Positions 36,592 through 48,427 of a DNA stretch of 64,000 nucleotides are shown here, piece after piece. The stretch spans positions 496,001-560,000 of the forward strand of contig JBBPFI010000008.1 of the NCBI GenBank assembly GCA_037974965.1. Direction: 5' to 3'. Source of the stretch: Dacryopinax spathularia. Its lineage: Eukaryota > Basidiomycota > Dacrymycetes > Dacrymycetales > Dacrymycetaceae. Both the position numbers and the translations under genes were made by a program. Each line of letters starts with the position of its first letter. Position 1 is the stretch's first letter. The notes beneath the pieces are model-generated. The model was given only the letters and a program-made list of their open reading frames with translations, did no database searches and was not told the origin of the DNA.

Positions 36592-37127
36592 TAGAAACAG
36601 TCCTTGAAGCAAGACTCATTTCTCCTTCATTTACTTTCTTACTTCCTTTATATCCTCCTCCCCATAAGGTTTGAAATGGGATGGTAAGTGAATTTCCATA
36701 AGGAATACAAGAAACATATATTTCCCTTCATTTGCTATTTTGGGAATGTCACAGAACTCTTCAGACTTTTGACTTAATATTTCAGAGATATTGGAAGAGT
36801 GGAAAAATCAAGTAATGGTGAGGTACGGACTTGGAAAAACAATTGCAGATTCATTGCTCTCAGACTATGAAGACAGATTTTAGGGCTCCTAGTCTATTTC
36901 GACTGGATACGCTACCAATTAGAATACGGAGACTAGTAATATTTGTTTTACCCTACGCACCCCCTACCCTGCTCTAATTTAGGACACTTTTAGACTATAT
37001 AGCCAATCAAGCCTAAATGCTTTAGACAGTGGAAGCACATTTCCTGATGAATCTATAGACCGCATATGATATAATCGATTTATAACCAAGCGTGTAGACC
37101 GGAGTAGCATGAGCGGTAGCATGAAAT
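36592..37127. other. Non-coding spacer between Plavaka gene and ACTGGTC block
   Basis: AT-leaning sequence with no gene. It contains no ACTGGT/ACCAGT hexamer, while the block to its right is full of them, so the left edge of that block falls at about 37.1 kb. The missing ends of the Plavaka element should lie partly here. No inverted repeats were visible by eye. Confidence 0.6.
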
Positions 37128-37337
37128 ACTGGTCAAAGCACAGATCAATGACCAGTATACACCGGCGTTACTGTATGCACTGAGCTAGGTACATATTGCA
37201 CATGACCAGTGAGTACCTCTACCGCAACTCATATTGTAATCGCTGGCATGTTCGCACGATCAATGACCAGCGTGCACTGGTCTTGCAGAGAGAATGACAA
37301 TCACTGATTGAAGATAGGCTATCGACATGTACATAAG

Positions 37338-39118
37338 CTACAAAGCCATGGTTAATGAAACGTCAAGGAGATCATCCTCATTCCCGGGTTCAGAATATCC
37401 ATCTTCGTCAGGACTTGATGATGCTGCCCAAACGTGATCGGCAGGCTGGCCAACCTGTGCAGCACCCCGGGCGGCTTGACCAGGAAGAACGGCAATGTAC
37501 TCATGCCGAACTACGTCCTCCTGCGCATGGTTTTTCACGACGACATCGGAGAGCATGTCCGCCTGTGGGGCCGACATGCCTTGAAGATGATGAAGCATAG
37601 CACGGAACACCGTCCAGAACGATTCACGAGTCACCTGCGGGGAATTCAGGGCTGCACCAGCATCATTAGCCATGTTCACTGGTCTGCGAATAACATACCA
37701 GTATACACCTGAGCTACTTCTTGCTGGAACAGATCAGGGACAAGGCGGAACACATCATGGTCAGAGGGCGCATAGATGTCGCGTACAGTCTGAAGCTGGT
37801 CACTTGAAACGGCGATCTAATGAAGAGATAAGCCCTATCCGATATGAGGAGGAAGATAGTCATACCTTGTAGTCTCGGAAAGGCCCATACTCGCCAGGCT
37901 GTTCCAAAAGGACGTTTGGCCGTTCGCATGGCATGGCCTTCTTATTGTCGCTGCGAGGCTTACTGGTATTATGGATCGACATAAAGCGGTCCAGATCGTG
38001 CTGAATCATGGGGACAGCAAGCCAGCGAAACAGCAACCTGTAGACTGGTCAATACCTGGGGTGTCGCTCGACCAGTGACTGCTTACAGTTCAAGGGGGAT
38101 TGTTGGGTCGTACCAGCCTTCAGTGAGCCCCTGGTCAAACATCGCCTGCCAACCAGGTGACCATTGTCGACGCAGCTTCGACCAGAAGATTTCGGGCTTG
38201 ATGTTAGTATGCCCTCTCATCCACTGATGCTGAAGTGTCCCGGTCAGCGAGGGATCCAAGAGTTGGCGAAGCGTTGTCTGGGCGTTCGCCATACCATGGT
38301 TCTCAGTGCCCGGATCGCTCTGTGTAACCAGTGGGATGCCTGACAACGATCAGCACAAACGCACATGCGCACTGGTCACTTACCTCCTATTCTTGATGCA
38401 GCATCAAGATAGAAACTGGCAATAAGGCGTGGATTTGAGTTCGTCCACCAAACCCGAAGCCAAAGTACCGCATTGGAGAAGTTGTCCAGCCCCATGTGAA
38501 GGAAGAGACCGAATCGCCTCCACTTGTCATGCTGGTCGGCAGACCAGCGTTCGTTTGGGCCAGCGCTCCAGTGTACTGCCCTTCTCAAGCGACGAGCCTT
38601 TCGCTGCAAGTTCCCCTCAGGATCGTTCTTTTGCTGGTACACCTGTAGTAGTTTGCTGAAGGACGTGTATCAGCCAAAGGAATCAGCCATGGCAACCAGG
38701 ACTCGCCGGGACACCAGTATGTTCTCATGCCGCAGGTGATCTCGTATAGACTTGGCTCCTAGTCGATTGTCCGAATGCTCACGCAATTTCTCAACAAACG
38801 GAGCAATGGAGTCGACAGTATGGGCTTGCTGCTTGACTGAGGGCATGCCCCATTCCTTTCGTCGCCGCTGGATGGTTTTGGTACTGAAGAGGACCAGTGA
38901 GAACCACGGATAGCAGATACTGGTCGAGTTCTTTCTCACGAGACGGTCCAACCAACAGCATCAAGATCAAGCTCCTTCTTGATTTCTCGCACAATCTTCT
39001 TGTCGCCATAGCCATAAGCATAGTACTTTTCGACCAGCGGACGCAACACCGCGTCAGGCACAGCCGGTTCATACTGGTTGTGCCGGCGGACCAGAGTATA
39101 GTCCGCAATCTCCATCAC
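37338..39118 (-). CDS. Integrase-core (DDE) protein, rva_4-like
   Basis: Minus-strand, multi-exon gene that looks whole. The N-terminal part is helical (LVEKYYAYGYGDKKIVREI) and is followed by winged-helix-like segments (TIQRRRKEWGMPSV and LGAKSIRDHLRHENILVSR). The catalytic core has the first Asp in NERWSADQHDKWRRFGLFL, the second in VTQSDPGTENHGMANAQTT and the Glu in NIKPEIFWSKLRRQW, so a D, D, E set is visible. DNFSNAVLWLRVWWTNSNPR and LLFRWLAVPMIQHDLDRFM match a family spread through Agaricomycetes and related to the integrase core of animal elements. No capsid, protease or reverse transcriptase lies nearby. Likely the mobilising enzyme of the ACTGGTC block. Confidence 0.72.
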
Positions 39119-39736
39119 CAGCTATGGTTGCCAGAGTCGTCAAGTGTAGCTAAGCAGAGCAACCAGCGTATGGGCCAGAGCTCGCAGGCAGGCGTAGGAA
39201 AGGCGCTGGTCGCATATCGGAGGTTTGCTCGGGAAAAGCCCGATGCCAAGATACTCAACATAGGTTATTTTGACGTCACATAGGGACCAGTGTCCTTCAG
39301 TGATCGGGACCACATGGCCAGTCAACCTAATCCTTACTCAACGTGTTTATGCTGGACTTGCTGGACCGCTGGACAGCTGCCTACCATTTTTGCGTGACTT
39401 CACCAGCATTCTCAACCTGTCCACCAAATGCCCCATCTTGCTCGCAACCGCAGACTGGTCATGGACTCGACTGGACTGGACCTCTCACTGGGCACATACC
39501 TCGGATGGCCGATTGGGCTCTGAAAGACACTGGTCGGCATGCCCCCAACGGGCGTTAGATGCACCCGGCACTCTGGGCTGAGGAAGATGACCAGCCAGTG
39601 GCATCAGAGCTGGTCGACTCCACGTTGCTTATCTCGCTTTTCTTGGGGGCTCCACGTCTCGAAAGCCCAGGTTTTCCCTCAAGACCTCCTCTGAGACCGC
39701 TGCTTGCCACTGGTCCTTTTCCCCTTGCCGACCATC

Positions 39737-42609
39737 ATGGAAGAAGAGATCATTCCGCTGGTCACAAACTGGAATGGCAGCCGGTGCACACGCTCCAGCT
39801 GTGACACGATTATCAAGCCTGGCGACCAGTATAAGCTGATCCATCCTAAGGATCCGGATGGCAACACACTGGGCACGCAGATGGTGTGCATGTCCTGCTT
39901 TCAACACTATCTGAACAAGGCTGGCACCGCACGTCGCGTGGTCTCCCGGCCGCCAGTCAATAATCCCCCTCAGCCTCAGTTCCTTTCGAACCCGCTCAGT
40001 CCTGAGCGCCTTGAGAGTATCCGCCAGCAGACTGCAAGCGTGCAGCGCACTACCTACAACGGTACGTGATTCTCTTACTCGGACTGACCAGTGTGCTCAC
40101 ACCTGACAGGTGGCAAGTCTCCCATCCAAGCGATTGGCTTGCAGTTTCAAAACCCATATGCCGGTGCCCCTCCTGTCTTTGTCAACGCGAATCAACCAGT
40201 CTATGCGGCCAGTGGCATGGCCTTTCAGTCGATGCACCAGTATCCTGGCGTTGCCATGGGACCAGTGTCGACCACTGGTCCCGCAACAGGCTACAACGCC
40301 AATCATGCCATCTATCCATCCCAGCGGCAACTCGTTCAATCAATGGTGTCCGGAGCTAGGGCTGAGGTGATCCGAGTGAATGCATCCGTACAGTATCTGG
40401 TTGATGGTCGGAGCAAGCCAAAGCAGTTGGGGGTGCGTCTTAACCTATATCATGACCAGTAGCAACCATACTAATCACTGGTCCAGACTGTATTCGAACG
40501 TATCCTCGACGTCCCTGCTCAGCTGTTGCCCGACCAGCTCAAAAGCCATCTCTTCATGGAACTGTACCGCAAGATCATGCTCGACACATACAACTACCCC
40601 TTCCAACTGTCGAATTTCGACTTGTGCGGGCCAGGTCTCTCAGATCTGGAGAAGCATCCTAGCAAGCCAGCGGTGTATGACCAGTGCTTCCGAGTCGTCA
40701 CGAAACAGGGCAAGCCTTCCCGTGTGTTCATCCCCAATCATATGGTCGACGTGTTCCTGGTCATCAAGAAACAGGTGTGGTCTTCCGTCCACCTTCATAT
40801 TCAGGCAAAGGTACGAAGGTAATCCTAAGTTGGTATAATGACTGACATCGTTTTTTCTGGCAGGAGGAAGAGTACGCCATAGCCAGCGAACCAGGGAATG
40901 TCGCCCAGAGCGTCTTGCCGAGCCAGGGACCAGTAGAGGCCTCTACTGGTCCAACGGGCCCGGCAAAGATGGAGCCGGTGGAAGAACCTCAGCCTATTAA
41001 TCCGGTGACCATTGCTGGTCAAAAGGTACGCATTTGTGTTGGCCCGGTAGCTCCATTGCTTACATTTATGCAGCATGCATGCCCAACTACGCCAACAACC
41101 GCCCGTGTGCAGAAGCGTTCTACATCCAAACCCGCTGACAGTCCGGATGAGAATGCCATTCGTCGTGCCTTGCAAGCCTCGGACTACAGCAAGGTAGCTA
41201 CTGGTACGTATTATTACATACCAGTGTCTGCATGACCCACTCACTTCACGTTCAGCATCTGTGAAGATGAGCCACGGGCTATTCTTCCCCATCCCCATCG
41301 TCAAGTGGGATGACCTAGTCTTGAGTCAACATCGGCTCAAGATCAACTACGAATTGGATGGTTGTTTGGCTGTCCTGCGGCTTGACGAGCATTACAAGAA
41401 CATGCTGGGCCGTCCGGGCACCTTCAAAACCGCCCACCCCGCGTACATCACACTTTCTGAGCTGCCGGTCGTGTGGGAGGCTCTTCCCTTCCAACCAATA
41501 CCATTGTCACAAGCTACCCCAGTTGCCGGCAAGCGTTATTTCCATCGAGACCAGCCTGGAGGACCACGCATGCATACTGGCCCTCGCCAAGAATCAGCCT
41601 TCATGGAAGGTGAAGCAAATTTGCTGTACTGGGCAACCAGTTTGCACGAGCTCTCGAAGACATTCGTTTCCCGATTCCTGGATGCCAATCCCTCCTCCGT
41701 CGCTGCTCAACTCGAACATCCCAACACGCGGATGGTGTATGGTGGACTCTTTCAGCACGGGCTGCAAGAGACGCGGAGCGGGCTTGTTATACTGGTCGAA
41801 GAGCTCATCATGGGACCGGTGCTGGAAACAGACAAGAATGGAAGGGGACGAAGCTTCGTCAAGTTTGTCAGTAATTCATCGCCTGTGCCTCGCATAACAG
41901 AAGGAGAGGCTGGGCGTGTGGCTCGCTATCTTTCGTTTTTCCAACACGTCCAGTACATCAAGACTGAAGGCATGGCTTTTGTCTCGGATTATCAAGGTGC
42001 ATCGCATCCACATGTTGAAGCTCGCCATGACTGACCAGTGTCCAGGATCACTGACGCTCCTGAGTGACCCACAGATTGTCACGCACCCGTAAGCGCTGAT
42101 CCTCAGTATAAGGTGTTGTACTCACTTACTGGACCAGCGACCTCGGTACCATTTTTGGCGATGGCAACGTCACTACTGCCTTCTTCGAGTTCGAGCAGCA
42201 GCACCCATGCAACGAGTATTGCCGGGCTTTCGGACTCAAGCCCTTGCACGATACCCCTGGTAGCGCCCCCTCTCAGGTTGACCTGACTGAAAGTTCGGGG
42301 TCGTTACCGACGGTCGATGATGTCATCAAAACCATACTCAAGCAACCAGTACATCACAATGCTGGTCAAGCCAGCACGACAGTCAAGTCCGGTCAAGCTG
42401 TGCAACACATCGAGACGATCACACCTGCCGCACCGGACAACACAGCGAACACTGGTCATGCAGTCCAACCGGTAGCAGAGACGTCAGCTTCTCCCCCCAA
42501 AGTGCACACGATTACCGAGTCCCAGCCCCGCCACAGCACCCGTCTTCAGGAGAAGCGGGAGGCAGCTCTCAAAAAGAAAGGTCGCACCGAAACTGCGAAG
42601 GCCAACTGA
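39737..42609 (+). CDS. Alpha-type protein kinase (atypical kinase), 839 aa
   Basis: Eight exons (39737-40061, 40110-40432, 40487-40810, 40864-41025, 41074-41203, 41256-41996, 42046-42088, 42138-42609) sum to 840 codons with every intron GT-AG, 48-54 bp and in phase, so the gene looks intact. The N-terminus has two CxxC-like pairs (CTRSSCDTII and MVCMSCFQHY). The C-terminal third is an alpha-kinase domain: RSFVKFVSNSSP, VARYLSFFQHVQYIKTEG, MAFVSDYQG, LTLLSDPQIVTHP, then FGDGN and a zinc-type end QHPCNEYCRAFGL. Alpha-kinases phosphorylate Ser/Thr in helical contexts. The tail is basic (RLQEKREAALKKKGR). Start at MEEEIIPLV; MPLVLF at 39704 is possible. Motif copies occur in introns 1, 2, 5 and 6. 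Confidence 0.85.
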
Positions 42610-43020
42610 GCTGTAGGACCAGTAATTACTGGTGCTACCCAAGACAATCCTTGTTGTCGCCCAAAAGTCCAACTCCTGTCGCTCGTTTGTTTGATAGCAG
42701 TGTTTCGTATTGTCCGTTGATACACATGTGCAATTGATGCCATTTCTTGCCGTATATTGTTGTTCGTCTTTTCGTACCAAAGCCCAAAAGTGAATTGGCA
42801 AGCTCAAATGACCAGTCTGTGACTGTGCTGTCCACGTTCCAACAGACCAGCATGCCACACTCGAACCGCTCGCAGGAGTATGCACTGGTCAAACATGCTA
42901 CAATGTATTCATCTATCAAGAAGAAACCGAAACCTCCATCTATCTAGTCCAGTCATCAGTCAGTATCTGGGCGCTAACTGAAACCCATCCCGGAGCCTCC
43001 TCTACTCATACGGCCACACC

Positions 43021-44392
43021 TCACACGTGTTGACCAGTGTCCACCCTTTCAGCTCGATTGCGATCCTGTCTTGCCCTGCTGGGAAGGATGTGATCCATGA
43101 GCGGTCGGACGGCATTGAGAACATGCTGTTCAATTCGATGATGGTCCATGTCCATCGCATCAACATATCGGCGCGTCAACTCCATTCGATCTTCAACCAG
43201 CTCGCGACATTTGTGCCAATTGATCTTAAGATCAGCGTGGGCTTCATGCAGCTCCCTCAAGGCCAGAAGCTCGTATACAATGTATTGCTTGCCCGTGATC
43301 TGCCGTTGTTCGAGGTATGGTTCCCCGTTGCTGATGAACAGATAGTTGCTGATCCGTTCAAGCCGCTCGCTCCAGACAGGATCGCTCGGCCTTGGCCATT
43401 TTGCAGTGTTGCTTGGGCGCTTTCCCTGCATACTGGTCATTTCTGTGATCAGGAAGTAGCAGCTGAGGAAAGCTCACCAGCCCCTTTAGCTCGACCAGCA
43501 AGTGGTCATTGACGTCCTCTGCAAGAAATGTGAAATCCTCAAGGATTTTGCGTAGCAAGGTTGCTGCATAGGGAATGCCGGTTGGAGTCCGAAAATACTG
43601 GAAGAGTTTGATGCACTCCTTGTCGAAGGATTCGTCATGTATGCTGTCCGAGAAGCTCTGGTGTAAGGTGAGGACCACTAGTCACAATAACAGAAGTGCG
43701 CTCACCTGCCCCAGTGTACTATACTGGTCGTCCTGTTCCTCATCCATCAGCCAGCTGTCCACAACTCCTGTTTCAGTCTCGGCATTGACCCCAGGCATTG
43801 GTGATCCGATAAATGCCCAGCTTTCAATAGCATACTGGGGTAGACGCCATGCCGGACACTCGCCAGGGGGATACCGTTGACCCTTTAGAGGGATGACCAG
43901 TGGCAGATACTGGTTGCGGCGGCGTAGGCGTTCTGAGAATGCTTCTGGCATACATGTGAGGAGAGAAGACGCATATAGCTTGAGTGTACGCACCTTTATA
44001 CAAGCAATCCTCATACTCGTCCTTATAGCAACAGTCTGGAATACGGCAATCAGTAAGCGCGTTGTGGGAGGTATGCACTGGTACGCACAGAGCATTGGCC
44101 GTACAGAGCCCCATGGCTGTTTCTCCCCAGCCAGTTGGGGTGATCGCCAATGATAGCACAACCCCTCACCGTCATCGTAGTAATAACGAGTCTTGACCCG
44201 AAGCTCCAGTGGTCGGATGTCCGTGTCTTCCAGATCATCGACCAGTGGTTGGAGCTGACGTCCAAGCAGATACTGGTCGTACAAGCCAGGCAGTGTTGCA
44301 AGCAGCATCTTGACTTCGTCAGAGGTCAGATGTCGCTGGTCTCGTAGGGGATGTGCAGGGAGGGCCAGTCCTTGTGGGCGAGGTAGAGCCAT
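43021..44392 (-). CDS. Orphan protein of the ACTGGTC block
   Basis: Minus-strand gene of about five exons starting at MALPRPQGLALPAHPLRD. Segments in order: LTSDEVKMLLATLPGLYDQ, LELRVKTRYYYDDGEGLCY, LERLRRRNQYLPLVIP-type text (FSERLRRRNQYLPLVIPLK), ESFDKECIKLFQYFRTPTG, then LERISNYLFISNGEPYL and a charged helical C-terminus (LREAHADLK-like, NWHKCRELVEDRMELTRRY). I do not recognise it. It has mixed hydrophobic and charged content, so is probably folded and soluble. Its strand matches the integrase-like gene at the other end of the block, leaving the kinase between two minus-strand genes. ACTGGTC copies occur throughout. A structural or DNA-binding partner of the integrase is possible but only a guess. 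Confidence 0.55.
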
Positions 44393-44421
44393 GAGGACCA
44401 GTAGTAGTGTGTACTGGTCGA

Positions 44422-45095
44422 GAATAGAGGTGCAATGGTATATCTAGATAACCCGAAGCGAAATCTCCCGTAATGGCTCCATGCGCATTTCAAGCTCCGC
44501 GAAATTGAATATAAAATTGATTAGATCGGCTTATCAGTCAATCTTATTGCCGAAGTGCACCGCATGGCTCATGTCCGCGGAGGCCAGTGGGTGGAGGGTT
44601 GCCGCGGACAGGTGGGACCCCCAAACTCGAGCTGTCCGCGGAAGGCTTCCATACCATCTGGATATCGCTTATCACCTCCAAGACGTTCAGGCGACCACCT
44701 ACCTCTCATCGCACATCCATCTCGCATCTAGAAAAGGACAATAAGCCTCTCTCCTCCTCGTCCTTGTCAGGACAAAACCAACTCAAACAACCGCGGCGAC
44801 AATCGTCGCCTCATCCTCGATCGCCTCTCGAATCTTGCTTGTGCTCGCACTCGCTAAGGCTCGGAAAGGAAAGGCGCTGCTGCTGTTAGTTGTCGAAGGC
44901 AGGGAAAGTCTGTGCAGAGCGGGCTGGATATCGGGTAGCGGCGAGCAGCAGCGTGACTATATAATCCGACTGCATTTGCGATCTCCTTGCCCGCATCGAA
45001 CGAGCTATCCAAGTCTACAGCAGGTCCTGTATCACTCTCCAACGTTCCGCGAGCGCTCTGTTTCATATCTTCGAACGCCACTACATCCGAGGAAA
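44422..45095. other. Right flank of the ACTGGTC block
   Basis: No gene seen before 45096. The hexamer density drops to zero here, marking the right edge of the block. A local inverted motif built on TCCGCGGA and GTCCGCGG occurs at about 44573-44642. The last few hundred bases are probably the promoter and 5' leader of the next gene. Confidence 0.5.
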
Positions 45096-45974
45096 ATGTC
45101 GACTACACTTCTCATGCCCATCTCGGCTCCGGCGGTCGCTCCGCCCGCCCCAAGTCCGCTCGACACCCTCCATCTCTCGCTCTCCTCTGCTCTCCCGCGA
45201 GTCCGACCGCGGGTCCGGCGCGCGAGTTCCTACACCTCTCCAACGGGTACACCTCGCCCTCCTACGCCCCTCGCGGCGCCGCGGGAATACCATGACCTCC
45301 CGCAAGAGTACCGCCCGCATGCACCGCGTACAGTCTCGAGCCCGATCTTACCTCATGCGCGGTCCAATACCGATCCCCCCCAACCCGGGTACGGGATGCG
45401 TCCTCTGCCTACGCGTCTCCACCCACTGGCAATGGCGCATATAGGCCGCATTGCCGAAAGCGCCGAGCTCCTCATGCGTCACCTACAAGCCCAACTCGCT
45501 CGGCGGACCGCGCGCTCTGCTCCCTCTTCTTCAGACCAAGACGGCGCCCTCCAGCTCTCACTCGGGCCAGTGCGAGCGAGGGACGAGCTCGTGGGCGTAC
45601 ATATCGACCGCGCAAGCTTGATCAAGAGCCTCGCTACCTTCAGATCGCATGTGGACAGTACGAAACGTTCTCGTCACTACGGGAATGGCAAGCGAGGAGG
45701 AGGGATACACGCAGCAGGGTCGAGGAGGACGTTCGTCCCCGGTAAGCTGTCCGGCTCAGGTCGAGGCGGTGGGGTCTGGAGGCCGAGGAGGGGAGCGGTG
45801 GTCAGCCTGGGAGGAGCGGGACGTGCGCGGGGAGGGGAGGGAGAAGAAAACTCGGCTTGGGTGGAGGATGTGAGTGAGCTGTCGACGCTCCGAACGGGTG
45901 AAGAGGATGAGGAGATGGAGATGGAGGTGGACGAGCTGGAGGAACGGATGGGCGAGTTCAACCTGCACGATTGA
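45096..45974 (+). CDS. Disordered Pro/Arg/Gly-rich protein
   Basis: One open frame; I chose MSTTLLMPISAPAV at 45096 (292 residues) rather than the upstream Met at 44835 because the upstream part looks like leader sequence. Residues 1-110 are Pro/Ser/Arg-rich. A central helix, HPLAMAHIGRIAESAELLMR, leads to a charged helical region (IDRASLIKSLATFRSHV). A Gly/Arg-rich segment (GRGGGVWRPRRG) resembles RNA-binding RGG boxes. The C-terminus is acidic (TGEEDEEMEMEVDELEERM). Family not recognised. It is the first gene on the host-like side of the compartment boundary. Confidence 0.6.
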   Translation: MSTTLLMPISAPAVAPPAPSPLDTLHLSLSSALPRVRPRVRRASSYTSPTGTPRPPTPLAAPREYHDLPQEYRPHAPRTVSSPILPHARSNTDPPQPGYGMRPLPTRLHPLAMAHIGRIAESAELLMRHLQAQLARRTARSAPSSSDQDGALQLSLGPVRARDELVGVHIDRASLIKSLATFRSHVDSTKRSRHYGNGKRGGGIHAAGSRRTFVPGKLSGSGRGGGVWRPRRGAVVSLGGAGRARGGEGEENSAWVEDVSELSTLRTGEEDEEMEMEVDELEERMGEFNLHD

Positions 45975-46752
45975 CGAACGATCGACGACTTGACGCGATA
46001 ACGACCACCATATGCATCCTGCACATCATACCCGCTCCGCGTTCATCCCGACCTCACCATACGCAAACGATGCCACAAGAACCCACCATCCACTCCAGCA
46101 ACGCGCGATACCCTCTTTCTCTCACAAGAATCACACGAAACTATTCATCCGCGACTGCGTTTCCCTTTCTCTCAAGATCGAAGATATCATCTTTTCCCAT
46201 TATCACCGCATGCAATCCATTTCGCCTCGCTCTGTTTGCCCCAATTATCGCATTTGTGCACTAGTATGCAAGATCCTCAGTTATCGGCTGTACCGGCCCT
46301 CAAGTCGGAATAGGAATAGAGAGATAATCAATGAACGTCGATCAGATCAGAATACTGTCGTGCGTTTTGCGCCTCAGCATACGGACCCGCGCGTCCGTTC
46401 GTGGGGTAGCCTCGCGGAGCGGTTCCTAGTCAGGCACGACCCACGCTTTCCTTCAAGTCGTCCTTCCTTGAACGAGCAACGATTACCCTGTCGGAGGGAA
46501 GCGCCTGAGGCCGGAGCCTGTAAGGAAGCATGGGCTGGGAATTGTTCGCTCGATGTTCCGAGACATGCCTCCGTATGGAAGTTCTGGCCGTCTGGTTTCA
46601 CGGGTGTTCTTCGGAGTTCACCAGTCTTTTCGGAGAGGGTTCCAAGATCATCTTATCGAGTGACACCCGTTGTAGGTACAAATAGTCGCCCTTGACGGCC
46701 GAGCCGGGCCAGGACTCCCGGCATCTGAACCATCCACTGGACCCTGCTAATC
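45975..46752. other. Intergenic region, nothing recognised
   Basis: Several overlapping short open frames on both strands, none with family features. It includes the promoter of the first tandem-array gene at 46753. Confidence 0.5.
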
Positions 46753-47610
46753 ATGGCGTACGTATCCCCAACCTCCCCGCTCTTAGAAAACCGCCTACCA
46801 GTCTAACGCTCTCCGCACAGGCCCATCCCCTCGACCCTCCTCCCTCGCCCGCTCCTCCCAGGCGAGCATTTCTGGCCCATAACGCCCGACCAAGCCGCCC
46901 GCCTTTCCACCCTCCTCAACACCGATTTCCCCCTGCTCGGCGTCTCCGGCGCGCTGATCGGCTCCCCTCAGCTCATCTGCGCAAAATGCGGCAAGCTCTC
47001 GGGCTTGGAGGACTTTGTGTTTGAGGCTCTGCAGCTGGGGATCCATACGCCTGAGTTTATTGTGGAGGATTTGAAGGCTGGTGGGTCGGGTAGACATAGG
47101 GGCATCTTGAGGTGCATGGATTGTGGGGAGGCGTATCTGAGGAGCGGGACGGACGAGGAGGAGGCTGCTGCGGTCCGTTCACTCGCTCTCATGCTGCTGC
47201 GCGGAGTAGGAGCTGACATGCGTGATACAGACCAAACGGGAGCTTGAACGTCGGCACGGTACGGTCGGTGACGGGGTAGTCACGCTCTCTGAGCGCGAGC
47301 CGGAGAGAGAGGTGAGCCGGCTCTGCTTTCTCTGAGACCACGGTGCAGATTGAGACGGTTGATCCAGGCCAAACGCGAGGACGAGAAACGTGACCCCGTC
47401 CCCGCGCCGTACGACTGGTGGTACCACTGGGTCGCTCAGGACGGCTCGGGAGGTCCGAGCAGCAAGCGGGAGGACGATAAACGTGACCCCGTCCCGGCGC
47501 CGTACGATTGGTGGTACCACTGGGTCGCCGAGGATATAGCAGGCGAGACGAGCAGGAAGCGTCAGGATATTGATGTTCTGGAAGAGAGGGAGCTTGAGAG
47601 TCTCAATTAG
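46753..47610 (+). CDS. H1: tandem-family protein with two CxxC pairs and Trp-rich tail
   Basis: The first coding exon is only ATGGC (46753-46757), followed by donor GTACGT. The next exon encodes the conserved domain: LLPGEHFWPITPDQAARL, GVSGALIGSPQLICAKCGK, LSGLEDFVFEALQLGIHTPE, then GILRCMDCGEAYLRSGTDE. The two CxxC pairs probably bind one zinc. Two further introns lead to a tail with two copies of RDPVPAPYDWWYHWVA. I do not recognise the family. It is the first of four same-strand paralogs between 46.7 and 53.5 kb. No signal peptide is seen, so a cytoplasmic or nuclear location is assumed. Confidence 0.7.
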
Positions 47611-48427
47611 TGCTCGAAGAATCGTGGAGATTGATGACTTTGAAGGACAGAAGAAAATCTTGGATAACGCGAGGTAGTAACGGGATGTTGCAAACCAAAT
47701 CAAGAGTTGTAGGTTATGCAAACAGAGCCTCATATCGCACCGTTTCGAAACACTGATGTTCTTCCCGGGAGATATCTTTGGAAGAGCAGATGACGGATAG
47801 TCAGGCAGGGTCACGTCGCTTCCAGTCTGCCTGCCGCCGGTATCCGTTCGAACTCTGACCGGACTCAGGCGTTACACTGCTTGTTTGTCTCCAGAGAGAG
47901 AAGACGCTCTAGCGTTGGTGGGACAACCGGACCACGGCCATGCCGACCACTGTATCGAGGTCAACCATATTTGGCGAACGCATCCGGAAAGCGGGCGAAC
48001 TCCCCTTTTGAGGTACAGTATTGCCCCAACATTGGAAGCGTGCTCCAGTATCAGAGCCGTTCACGGAGCATGGGCCCCTATATCGTGCGTACTCGACCTG
48101 CGTCCTGGTTAGGGAGGTATTGTTCCAGATATGCTATCACCTGCCGTTGCTGCCTGTATACGCGGATCACTGCTTTCTCCATAGGTTGTTGACTCGTAAG
48201 GCTTCTGACTGGTAGTGTTGAGAAGTACGTATTCCGCACGGAGCGGATCCGTTCAGTATTCTCTAAAGATAATGCTAGTCAAGTAGCAAGTGTGACTAGG
48301 TGCAAGCTCTTAATAGATTTAAAGCAGGGGAACAAGGCGCACCCCTGGCAATCTCGTCTGCCACGAGCCTAGTGTACCGCCCGCCTCCCCGAGCAGGCGT
48401 ACGGCATCCTCTGTGGATTTGATCAGC
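47611..48427. other. Intergenic region H1-H2, nothing recognised
   Basis: About 0.8 kb without a convincing gene. Open frames on the minus strand at 47179-47814 are shadows of the repeated H1 tail. Confidence 0.5.

Larger units (their letters stand above)
37128..44421. mobile_element. ACTGGTC-rich block: candidate kinase-carrying mobile element
   Basis: By hand count about 51 ACCAGT/ACTGGT hexamers occur in 7.3 kb; about 3.6 are expected for a random sequence. About 38 extend to GACCAGT/ACTGGTC. The first is at 37128 and the last at about 44416; flanking DNA on both sides has only one every few kilobases. Copies occur in both orientations and in exons, introns and spacers. The block contains a DDE integrase-like gene, an alpha-kinase gene and an orphan gene. 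I infer a mobile element with dispersed recognition motifs. No terminal repeats or target-site duplication could be found by eye, so the exact ends are unknown. Confidence 0.6.
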
